Source: Bacteroidales bacterium UBA6267 (lineage in GTDB: Bacteria > Bacteroidota > Bacteroidia > Bacteroidales > UBA1556). From it: a stretch of DNA of 5,600 nucleotides. The notes beneath the pieces are model-generated. The model did not search any database and had not been told where the DNA came from. It worked only from the letters and a program-made list of their open reading frames with translations. Positions 1 to 5,600 of this stretch are shown here, piece by piece (the stretch's first letter is position 1; every line of letters starts with the position of its first letter). Location: positions 104,424-110,023 of the forward strand of contig DJVB01000046.1 in the NCBI GenBank assembly GCA_002440745.1, in the 5' to 3' direction. Made by a program: the position numbers and the translations under genes.

Positions 1-27
1 CTTCTGCCCTCCGCGCTTTGCGCTCCG

Positions 28-48
28 CTCCCTGCTCCCTGCTCTCTG
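28..48. repeat. Short tandem repeat, 7-base unit, three copies
   Basis: Two exact copies of CTCCCTG (28-34 and 35-41) are followed by CTCTCTG (42-48), which differs by one base. They sit in a C+T-rich, G/C-rich patch (1-50) that contrasts with the A-rich DNA starting near 60. The role is unknown. It may be the edge of a longer low-complexity repeat cut off by the window. Confidence 0.6.
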
Positions 49-181
49 TGACTTGTACTAAAACACATTGTCTCAAAAACAAAAAAACTCTCCCGAAAAA
101 AAACCTGAAAGAATTAGGACAGTTAAAAAAAAGCTATATTTGCACTGAAAATAATTACACAACCAACGCAAAACTAAAACT

Positions 182-277
182 ATGGATATAACCGATAAAA
201 CAAGTATGAAAACGGATAGAATACTAAGATACAGAGAATTAACTGAATTTATAAACCTCAAACTAAGTACGAAATAA
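182..277 (+). CDS. Possible 31-codon small ORF, doubtful
   Basis: An ATG at 182 opens a 31-residue frame beginning MDITDKTSMK and ending at a TAA at 275-277, directly before the boundary repeat at 278. The product would be hydrophilic and rich in Lys, Thr and Arg, with no signal peptide or membrane segment. A TATATTTG box (135-142) lies about 40 bases upstream, where a Bacteroidota -7 element could be, but no -33 element is visible and there is no ribosome binding site. I do not recognise the sequence. It could be a small gene, the tail of a decayed gene, or chance. An open frame of this length is easily expected at random. Confidence 0.15.
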   Translation: MDITDKTSMKTDRILRYRELTEFINLKLSTK

Positions 278-311
278 GCGGCAGATGGTGATTATACATT
301 CGTTGTGTGCC
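278..311 (+). repeat. Left boundary repeat (inverted partner of 5474-5505)
   Basis: This 34-base segment ends in GTTGTGTGCC (302-311), which is the exact reverse complement of GGCACACAAC at 5474-5483. The match continues outward: both copies, read in the same sense, have TATACA a few bases before GTTGTG, then a CA-A-ATG pattern and a G/C-rich outer end. The two copies therefore form imperfect inverted repeats about 5.2 kb apart that enclose the stem-loops, mod and res. No transposase or integrase is encoded between them. They could be ends of a mobilisable unit or a dispersed intergenic repeat family. The similarity is visible; the function is inferred. Confidence 0.6.
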
Positions 312-370
312 ATGCTAAAAAAGACAGTGCATATTGAAAAACTTGGTGAAAATAGGAATAGCCAACCCGC

Positions 371-433
371 ATTGCACACATTGGCAAGCCCCACGAGCCG
401 ATGCTCAAACCAAAGCTTGCCAAAGAGTGCAAT
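371..433 (+). repeat. GC-rich stem-loop element, upstream copy
   Basis: Two perfect stems are nested. The outer stem pairs ATTGCAC (371-377) with GTGCAAT (427-433). The inner stem pairs TTGGCAAGC (381-389) with GCTTGCCAA (415-423). They are separated by a symmetric ACA/AGA internal loop and close on a 25-base loop (390-414). About 58% of bases 361-420 are G or C, far above the flanking DNA. A second copy with the same geometry lies after res at 5374-5434; over the 48 bases starting at TTGGCAAG I count 40 identities. No T-run follows, so it is not a standard terminator. It lies within the mod leader region, so it might affect mRNA structure, or it may be the end mark of a preceding unit. Confidence 0.8.
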
Positions 434-471
434 TTTTGCCAGCGCACACAAGAAGACCGAAATGAAATTTG

Positions 472-479
472 TAAATTTG
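472..479 (+). promoter_or_regulatory. Candidate -7 promoter box for mod-res
   Basis: TAAATTTG matches the Bacteroidota -7 consensus TAnnTTTG and sits 26 bases before the mod ATG, which would give a leader of roughly 20 bases. The usual TTG/TTTG -33 element is not found 17-23 bases upstream; the nearest TTTG (435-438) is about 33 bases away. AAATTTG also occurs just before it at 465-471, so an AT-rich chance match is possible. Confidence 0.3.
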
Positions 480-505
480 AGACTTAAAAAATTAGAGACA
501 AAAAT

Positions 506-2566
506 ATGACTGATAATTATAAAAGCGTCCTTGAAAATATCCTGAAAAAAGATAAAAGACTGGTTGATGATAGTGGAGAACTCAATGGAAACCTGATACA
601 TGAATATGCCAGTAGTTTAGACGAAGGACTAATTGACCTTTTGCTCAATGAGGAAGCAACGAGAGAAAAGTTTTTTCTGAAAGTAAAGGACGTTTATGTT
701 TTTAAGCAAAATGACTTTAAATTCTTCCTTGACGAAAATAAAATTGACAACTCATATACACAATATGCCAACCGGATAGGATTAAGCACAGGCGGAAAAT
801 TCCTAAAAGATATTGACGATGTAGTTTTAGATTTTCCTTATAAAGATTGCGTATTAGAAGGTGGACAAAGCACGGAAGAAGGCACGGACACATATTTTGA
901 ATATGACGAAAACGAACAAGATTACATTGAAAAAGAAGCAAAACGTAAAGAGATTTTCTTTAACCAAATACTTGCAAAAGATGAAATTGACCGCTTAACA
1001 GAACCAAAAGCATTCACCAACATAAAGCGATACACAGAAAAAGGAGAAGAAAAAATCACCTCTTTTAACCGAGATGCGAAAGGACAAATTACTGACAATC
1101 TTATCATAAAGGGGAATAACCTTTTGGCTTTGCATGCTTTAAAAGAACAGTTTCAAGGAAAAATAAAACTGATTTATATTGACCCACCATACAATACAGG
1201 TGGAGATAGTTTTGCGTATAATGATAATTTCAATCATTCTGCATGGCTCGTATTTATGAGAAATCGGCTAGAACAAGCTTATGAGCTATTAGCACCCGAT
1301 GGCGTAATATTTATTCAAATTGACTATTTGGAACATGCATATCTAAAAGTTCTTGCTGATACTGTTTTTGGTAAAAATCAAGCATTACCTCCAGTTTCAA
1401 TAAAAACAGCTACTCCAGCTGGTTTTAAAGTTATTAATCCTGGATTAGTAAATGTTACAGAATCAATTTTAATCTATGCAAAAGGAAACAAAAAGCAAGC
1501 TTTAAAAAAAGGATATGTTAAAGCTGAATACCAAAGTGATTATAATAAGGTAATTATTAATAAGAATGAAAGTTGTTCTAAATGGAATATAAAACCAATT
1601 TCTGAAATAGTTTTAGAAAAAATGGGTTTTAAAAATAAAAAAGAATTAGATAAAAAATATGATAGAAAAATAGCTACTCAGTTATTGAATTCAGCTATTG
1701 CGGAATATTCAATTGAAAATTCGGAATGTGTATTTGCAACTTATGGACCACATAAACCTTCCAAAAGGCTACGAGAAGGTATCGAAATTTCTAAAAATTC
1801 ACCTGAATCAATAATTGAAGTTGAAAATGATAATGGCGGCTTTCATTACTTATTGAATGGTAGATTGCTAGCTTTTTATTCAAGCAAACTTCAAGAACTG
1901 GATGGTGAAAAGATGCCTACACAGCGTCTTACCGATTTTTGGAATGATTTATCATGGGACTCTTTATCGAATGAAGGTGGTGTTACTCTGAAAAATGGGA
2001 AAAAACCAGAATCGTTAGTAAAAAGAATTATTGAACTGGCAACGAATGAGAGTGATATTGTTATGGACTATCATTTAGGTAGTGGGACAACAGCGGCAGT
2101 TGCACATAAACTGAAGCGACAATACATTGGAATTGAACAACTAGATTATGGCGATAATGATTCTACAATACGTTTAAAAAATGTAATTAATGGTGATAAA
2201 TCAGGTATATCTAATATTGTAAATTGGAACGGTGGCGGTTCATTTGTTTACTGCGAACTTGCAAAAAACAATCAAAAAGCAATTGACAAAATAATGTCAT
2301 GCAATTCATTAGAAGAACTTATCGCTCTTTTTGATGAATTCTACGAAAAATACTTTCTCAATTACAATGTAAAGGTCAGGGATTTTAAAGAAAAGATTGT
2401 TAAAGAAAAGGAATTTCAAAAACTAACACTTGACAGGCAGAAAGAAATCTTTGCCCGCATGTTAGACCTGAACCAGCTTTATGTGAATGTTAGCGACATG
2501 GAAGATAGTCGATTTAAGCTTTCTGATGAAGATATTTCATTAACCAAAAACTTTTATCAATTATAA
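506..2566 (+). CDS. mod: Type III restriction-modification methyltransferase subunit (Mod)
   Basis: This is the modification and recognition subunit of a type III system. It transfers a methyl group from S-adenosylmethionine to N6 of adenine on one strand of an asymmetric site, and it supplies sequence recognition to Res. The motif order is that of a beta-class enzyme. Motif IV DPPYN is at residues 226-230, with a motif V/VI region at 247-273 that includes DGVIFIQID. A variable region follows at about 290-480, the likely target recognition domain. A motif X-like stretch is near 488-512, the SAM-binding motif I is DYHLGSGTT (521-529), and RQYIGIEQLD is at 538-547. A conserved C-terminal block with NWNGGGSFVYCEL (573-585) is typical of type III Mods. 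The length of 686 aa fits the family. The ATG at 506 is the only likely start because an in-frame TAA lies at 485-487; no Shine-Dalgarno is seen. Bases 1501-1740, inside the variable region, are only about 23% G+C. No long simple repeat is present, so slippage-type phase variation is not indicated. The recognition site cannot be predicted. Confidence 0.96.
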   Translation: MTDNYKSVLENILKKDKRLVDDSGELNGNLIHEYASSLDEGLIDLLLNEEATREKFFLKVKDVYVFKQNDFKFFLDENKIDNSYTQYANRIGLSTGGKFLKDIDDVVLDFPYKDCVLEGGQSTEEGTDTYFEYDENEQDYIEKEAKRKEIFFNQILAKDEIDRLTEPKAFTNIKRYTEKGEEKITSFNRDAKGQITDNLIIKGNNLLALHALKEQFQGKIKLIYIDPPYNTGGDSFAYNDNFNHSAWLVFMRNRLEQAYELLAPDGVIFIQIDYLEHAYLKVLADTVFGKNQALPPVSIKTATPAGFKVINPGLVNVTESILIYAKGNKKQALKKGYVKAEYQSDYNKVIINKNESCSKWNIKPISEIVLEKMGFKNKKELDKKYDRKIATQLLNSAIAEYSIENSECVFATYGPHKPSKRLREGIEISKNSPESIIEVENDNGGFHYLLNGRLLAFYSSKLQELDGEKMPTQRLTDFWNDLSWDSLSNEGGVTLKNGKKPESLVKRIIELATNESDIVMDYHLGSGTTAAVAHKLKRQYIGIEQLDYGDNDSTIRLKNVINGDKSGISNIVNWNGGGSFVYCELAKNNQKAIDKIMSCNSLEELIALFDEFYEKYFLNYNVKVRDFKEKIVKEKEFQKLTLDRQKEIFARMLDLNQLYVNVSDMEDSRFKLSDEDISLTKNFYQL

Positions 2567-2569
2567 ATT

Positions 2570-5350
2570 ATGGCAGACGATAAATATTTATGGGAAACGC
2601 TGCCAGAAAAGGCATTTAAATTAAGACTGCAATATCCGGAAATCCCAGAATACATAACCGATAATTTGCGTTATGAACTTTTTAAATGGCAGGAAGAGGC
2701 ATTAATTAATTTTTTAACATACGAGCAGGTAAAAGAGGCAGAAGAAGATATAAATCCCTCACATCTTTTATTCAATATGGCAACCGGAACAGGTAAAACC
2801 TTACTTATGGCTGCCTTAATTTTATACTATTACAAACAAGGTCATCGCCATTTTATCTTTTTCGTTAATCAAAATAATATTGTAGGTAAAACAGAGGATA
2901 ACCTCACAGACCCAAGTCACAACAAATATCTGTACAAGAAAAATATTGTAATTGATGAAAAAATAGTCAACATTCAAAAGGTCGATAATTTTTCAAATGA
3001 CACAGACGATATTCAAATCCTTTTTACTTCCATTCACAAACTACATAATGCTGTTTACATTATAAAAGAGGATAGCATCTTTTTAGAAGATTTACAAAAA
3101 CGGGATTTAATTATGCTGGGTGACGAAGCCCATCATTTAAATGCTGCAACTAAAAAATCAAACGGGCAAACGAAACTTGATTTGAAAACCGAGTTGATGG
3201 ATAATGCAAGTCAGGAAGATATTGAGAAAAGCTGGGAACATACAGTCATAGACTTAATTTTGAAGAAGGGCAAAACCTCACAGGATGAACCGAATAATAA
3301 TGCACTTTTAGAATTTACAGCAACTGTACCAACTAACAAAGAAGTAGTTCAAAAATACATTGATAAAACTGTTTACAAATTTGACCTCAAAGATTTTCTG
3401 AAAGCCGGATATACAAAAGAGATTAACCTGGTTTCATCATCTTTTGACAAGAAAAAACGCATTATGCAAGCCTTGTTATTTAACTGGTATCGTTATAAAG
3501 TTGCCGTTGAAAATGGTCTTGCAAATTTTAAACCTGTAATACTATTCCGAAGCAAATTCATTGATAAATCAAAAGAGAATAATTCAGAGGAAGATTTTAA
3601 ATATTTTATCGACATCATAAATAATCTTTCGCCTTCGGATTTTGACTTTTTAGGTGAAGTAGATGAAAAAGAATTATTTGATATTACCGAAACTTATCAA
3701 AAAGGCAAAAGCCGGATTATTGATATAAAGCGGTACATCAAAGAGAACAATATTTCAATAAAAGATATTATCGAATACTTGCAATACGCTTTTCATGAGC
3801 GTAATTGCATAATAACAAATTCTAAATCGGGCACAAAAACCAAAGAAAAAACAGACGAAGAAACAGAGCGACTTTTAAATAGCTTAGAAGATAAAGAAAA
3901 CCACATTCGGGCAATATTTACAGTTAAAAGGTTAACCGAAGGTTGGGATGTGTTGAACCTTTACGATATTGTACGTTTGTATGAAGGTCGTGATGAAGGT
4001 ACTTCAAGTAATGGAAGGAAAGCCGGACAGGCAACAGTTTCAGAAGTACAATTGATTGGTAGAGGTGTTCGCTATTATCCATTCGCTTATCAAGACAAAG
4101 AGAAGCGAAAAAGGAAATTTGATAATAACCTTGACCATGAATTAAGAGTATTAGAAGAATTTTATTTCCATAGTGATGATGACCACCGTTACATTGATGA
4201 ATTGAAGCGAGAATTAAAAAAACAGGACTTGCTTCCTCAAAATGATAAGGTCATTAAAAAGTTTCAATTAAAACTTGATTTCGGAGAATCCGACTTTGTG
4301 AAAGATGTAAAACTCTATCGCAATAAACAAATCGAAAATCCGGCTAAAAGAAAACGAACACTTGAAGAAATAAAAAAAGATTTTGATTTCACATTTAAAA
4401 TAGAGCGTTTCGGATTAAGAGAAACTAAAGTTATTTTAGATAAAAAAGAAGATGAAACACGCTTAAAGGCAGGCGAAAGCGAAAGCAATACCCTATCTAA
4501 AAAACTTAAAGATTTTGAAAAACACATTATTCGCAAAGCAATAAATGTTCAGGCAAAAAAAGACAATTCAATTTTACGGTTTAATAAACTAAAAGAAGAG
4601 TTGGCTATTTCTTCATTAGAAGATATTCTGAAAGAAGAATTTTTAGGAGATTTTCCTATAAATCTGATAGTTCCTAAGCATATTGAAAAACTTGAACATC
4701 TTGATAATGAAAATCAACTTTACGCTCTTGTAGCATTTTTTGGTAAAGTTTCAACAGAACTTAAATACATATCAAATCCAACCATCGGTTCAGAGTTTGA
4801 ACCAGTAAAATTTAAAGACTATTCTGATTGGAAAAAGGAAAAATCAGTTGTTGAAGAACCAGAAAATGAATATTTGCACAAAGAACTTGTTGAAAAAGAC
4901 TGGTATGTTCTTGACGGTTTTCATGGCACAAGTGAAGAACGCAGTCTAATTGAATTTCTCAAGGATACTATGGGAAATTTCGAAGCTCAATATGAGCAGG
5001 TTTATCTGTTGAGAAATGAAGAGGTTTACAAAATTTACGACTTTGAAAAAGGTCGTGGCTTCATGCCGGATTTCTTATTGTTTTTAAAAGAAAAACAGAA
5101 AAAACTTTATTATCAGGTTTTCATTGAGCCAAAAGGTTCACAATTTAAAGACGCTTCCGGTGGATTTCAGGATAGTAAAGAAGGATGGAAAGAAAAATTT
5201 CTGGAACAAATCACTGAAAAATACGGACAGAAACAAGTGTTAAAAGCTGAAAATAAAGACTATAAACTTCTAGGTCTTCCACTGTACAATCAAAAGACAA
5301 GTAAGATTTTCAAGGACGCTGTAAAAGAAAATTTGACAATAGAATTATAA
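2570..5350 (+). CDS. res: Type III restriction enzyme subunit (Res), helicase-nuclease
   Basis: This is the restriction subunit, which acts only in complex with Mod. Type III enzymes use ATP to communicate along DNA between sites and cut about 25-27 bp to one side of an unmethylated site. The SF2 motor motifs are all visible: a region with FKWQEEAL (38-45), Walker A ATGTGKT (71-77), Walker B/DEAH box GDEAHH (184-189), motif III TATVP (250-254), motif V RLTEGWDV (454-461) and motif VI QLIGRGVRYYPF (494-505). A Lys/Glu-rich linker with possible coiled coil covers roughly 590-690. The C-terminal nuclease has the PD-(D/E)XK pattern, with PD at 833-834 and EPK at 853-855, and both acidic residues and the lysine are present. 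The length of 926 aa is in the usual range of about 900-1000. The ATG at 2570 begins 3 bases after the mod stop with no Shine-Dalgarno, so the genes are probably co-transcribed with coupled translation. No frameshift or truncation is seen. Confidence 0.96.
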   Translation: MADDKYLWETLPEKAFKLRLQYPEIPEYITDNLRYELFKWQEEALINFLTYEQVKEAEEDINPSHLLFNMATGTGKTLLMAALILYYYKQGHRHFIFFVNQNNIVGKTEDNLTDPSHNKYLYKKNIVIDEKIVNIQKVDNFSNDTDDIQILFTSIHKLHNAVYIIKEDSIFLEDLQKRDLIMLGDEAHHLNAATKKSNGQTKLDLKTELMDNASQEDIEKSWEHTVIDLILKKGKTSQDEPNNNALLEFTATVPTNKEVVQKYIDKTVYKFDLKDFLKAGYTKEINLVSSSFDKKKRIMQALLFNWYRYKVAVENGLANFKPVILFRSKFIDKSKENNSEEDFKYFIDIINNLSPSDFDFLGEVDEKELFDITETYQKGKSRIIDIKRYIKENNISIKDIIEYLQYAFHERNCIITNSKSGTKTKEKTDEETERLLNSLEDKENHIRAIFTVKRLTEGWDVLNLYDIVRLYEGRDEGTSSNGRKAGQATVSEVQLIGRGVRYYPFAYQDKEKRKRKFDNNLDHELRVLEEFYFHSDDDHRYIDELKRELKKQDLLPQNDKVIKKFQLKLDFGESDFVKDVKLYRNKQIENPAKRKRTLEEIKKDFDFTFKIERFGLRETKVILDKKEDETRLKAGESESNTLSKKLKDFEKHIIRKAINVQAKKDNSILRFNKLKEELAISSLEDILKEEFLGDFPINLIVPKHIEKLEHLDNENQLYALVAFFGKVSTELKYISNPTIGSEFEPVKFKDYSDWKKEKSVVEEPENEYLHKELVEKDWYVLDGFHGTSEERSLIEFLKDTMGNFEAQYEQVYLLRNEEVYKIYDFEKGRGFMPDFLLFLKEKQKKLYYQVFIEPKGSQFKDASGGFQDSKEGWKEKFLEQITEKYGQKQVLKAENKDYKLLGLPLYNQKTSKIFKDAVKENLTIEL

Positions 5351-5373
5351 ACAATATGCCCAACCCTTCGCAT

Positions 5374-5434
5374 CCATACACATTGGCAAGTCGCACAAGC
5401 CCAAGCGCAAGCCAAAACTTGCCAAAGAGTATGG
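5374..5434 (+). repeat. GC-rich stem-loop element, downstream copy
   Basis: This is the second copy of the element at 371-433, starting 24 bases after the res stop. The outer stem pairs CCATAC (5374-5379) with GTATGG (5429-5434). The inner stem pairs TTGGCAAGT (5383-5391) with ACTTGCCAA (5417-5425). The ACA/AGA internal loop and the 25-base loop length are the same as upstream. The stem sequences differ from the upstream copy but pairing is preserved: the inner stem closes with a T-A pair instead of C-G, and the outer stem is entirely different. About 55% of 5381-5440 is G+C. It may slow or end transcription after res, but it has no T-run. Confidence 0.8.
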
Positions 5435-5442
5435 CTGCCCAA

Positions 5443-5461
5443 CCGCACAGACAGACTGCGG
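5443..5461 (+). repeat. Short hairpin after the downstream stem-loop
   Basis: CCGCA (5443-5447) is the exact reverse complement of TGCGG (5457-5461) across a 9-base loop. It lies between the large stem-loop and the right boundary repeat and may be part of the same composite element. No equivalent is seen after the upstream stem-loop. A stem this short could also be chance in GC-rich sequence. Confidence 0.35.
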
Positions 5462-5473
5462 ACATAAAGCACG

Positions 5474-5505
5474 GGCACACAACATCGTGTATAGTGCATT
5501 TGGCG
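5474..5505 (-). repeat. Right boundary repeat (inverted partner of 278-311)
   Basis: GGCACACAAC at 5474-5483 is the exact reverse complement of 302-311, and the following GTGTATAG and GCATTTGGCG correspond to the outer parts of the left copy. Its outer part, CGTGTATAGTG through TTTGGCG (5486-5505), also matches the reverse complement of 5576-5596 with a single gap and few substitutions. It is therefore one of three members of a boundary repeat family in this window. It closes the unit that contains mod-res. Confidence 0.6.
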
Positions 5506-5513
5506 TATAGTGC
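5489..5513 (+). repeat. 9-base direct repeat at the right boundary
   Basis: GTATAGTGC occurs at 5489-5497 and again at 5505-5513, a period of 16 bases. It overlaps the outer edge of the right boundary repeat. It may be a local duplication or a paired protein-binding site; nothing else in the window tells these apart. Confidence 0.4.
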
Positions 5514-5575
5514 TAATTTAAAGGCTATTACATCTAATAAACGGTGTGGCGTTTTGACAGGTTTGTGCTTCGAAT

Positions 5576-5600
5576 CGCCAAACGACACCATACACGTAAC
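5576..5600 (+). repeat. Third boundary repeat, left-end orientation, cut by the window
   Basis: CGCCAAACG followed by ACACCATACACG (5576-5596) is a near reverse complement of 5486-5505, so it has the same orientation as the left boundary at 278-311. It is separated from the right boundary by 70 bases with no gene. Its start also pairs with upstream bases: TGGCG (5547-5551) with CGCCA (5576-5580), and GGTG (5543-5546) with CACC (5586-5589) around a bulge. The likely reading is that another repeat-bounded unit begins here, but the sequence ends before this can be seen. Confidence 0.5.

Larger units (their letters stand above)
1..277. other. Left intergenic stretch without a convincing gene
   Basis: This stretch is AT-rich apart from the first 50 or so bases, which are C/G-rich. 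All three forward frames are interrupted by stops. The long reverse-strand frame over 73-261 lacks an ATG start and owes its hydrophobic translation to the A-rich top strand. A TATATTTG box at 135-142 resembles a Bacteroidota -7 element (TAnnTTTG), but no TTG or TTTG lies at the right distance upstream. It is followed by a 31-codon ORF that is listed separately. I see no tRNA, rRNA or CRISPR array here. The stretch most likely separates the boundary repeat at 278 from a preceding gene outside the window. Confidence 0.6.

Noticed and set aside
285..509. A 74-codon forward ORF whose stop overlaps the mod start as ATGA, suggesting a coupled small gene
   Set aside because: Its middle is simply the translation of the stem-loop repeat and its start lies inside the boundary repeat. 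It has no ribosome binding site and no recognisable domain. The ATGA overlap is most likely accidental.
263..601. Reverse-strand 112-codon ORF
   Set aside because: It runs across the stem-loop repeat and into the start of the well-supported mod gene on the opposite strand, and its translation resembles no known protein.
1504..1510. A-run in mod as a phase-variation switch
   Set aside because: It is only seven A bases in an AT-rich gene. Phase-variable mod genes usually carry much longer homopolymers or tetranucleotide or pentanucleotide repeats, and none is present here.
5374..5461. Rho-independent terminator after res
   Set aside because: Stable stems are present, but no T-run follows either hairpin, and the same large element also occurs upstream of mod, where a terminator would be counterproductive.
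5358..5490. Canonical integron attC site
   Set aside because: A GCCCAAC that fits RYYYAAC is present and the fold is suggestive, but no GTTRRRY lies at the other end on the top strand and no integron integrase is in the window.
5290..5591. Two overlapping reverse-strand ORFs downstream of res
   Set aside because: They are translations of the GC-rich repeats and the antisense end of res. They overlap each other in different frames, with Cys- and Trp-rich composition typical of spurious frames.

Overview
The window holds one complete two-gene type III restriction-modification locus, mod followed by res, both on the + strand with 3 bases between them. It is set between unusual GC-rich repeat sequences. 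The coding DNA is AT-rich, there is no clear Shine-Dalgarno site before either start, and a TAnnTTTG box precedes mod. Together with the character of the Mod protein this suggests a member of the Bacteroidota. That assignment is an inference, because the window has no ribosomal or housekeeping gene.

Layout: 1-277 is mostly AT-rich DNA with a small C+T-rich tandem repeat at the extreme left and at best a doubtful 31-codon ORF. Positions 278-311 carry a boundary-type repeat. A GC-rich stem-loop element follows (371-433), then a short AT-rich leader with a -7-like box. mod (506-2566, 686 aa) and res (2570-5350, 926 aa) follow. About 25 bases after res is a second stem-loop (5374-5434) in the same orientation as the first. 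After it come a short hairpin (5443-5461), an inverted copy of the left boundary repeat (5474-5505), and a third boundary copy at the right edge (5576-5600) in the left-end orientation.

The two proteins should form one complex. Mod recognises an asymmetric site and methylates adenine on one strand. Res adds an ATP-driven SF2 motor and a PD-(D/E)XK nuclease that cuts unmethylated DNA. All expected catalytic motifs are present and neither frame is broken, so the system looks functional.

The restriction system itself is a known type. The less ordinary part is its packaging. The pair is bracketed by inverted boundary repeats and by two stem-loops whose paired bases differ while pairing is kept. 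A further boundary copy lies 70 bases to the right. This looks like one unit of a cassette-like array of accessory genes, but the movement mechanism cannot be seen from this window.
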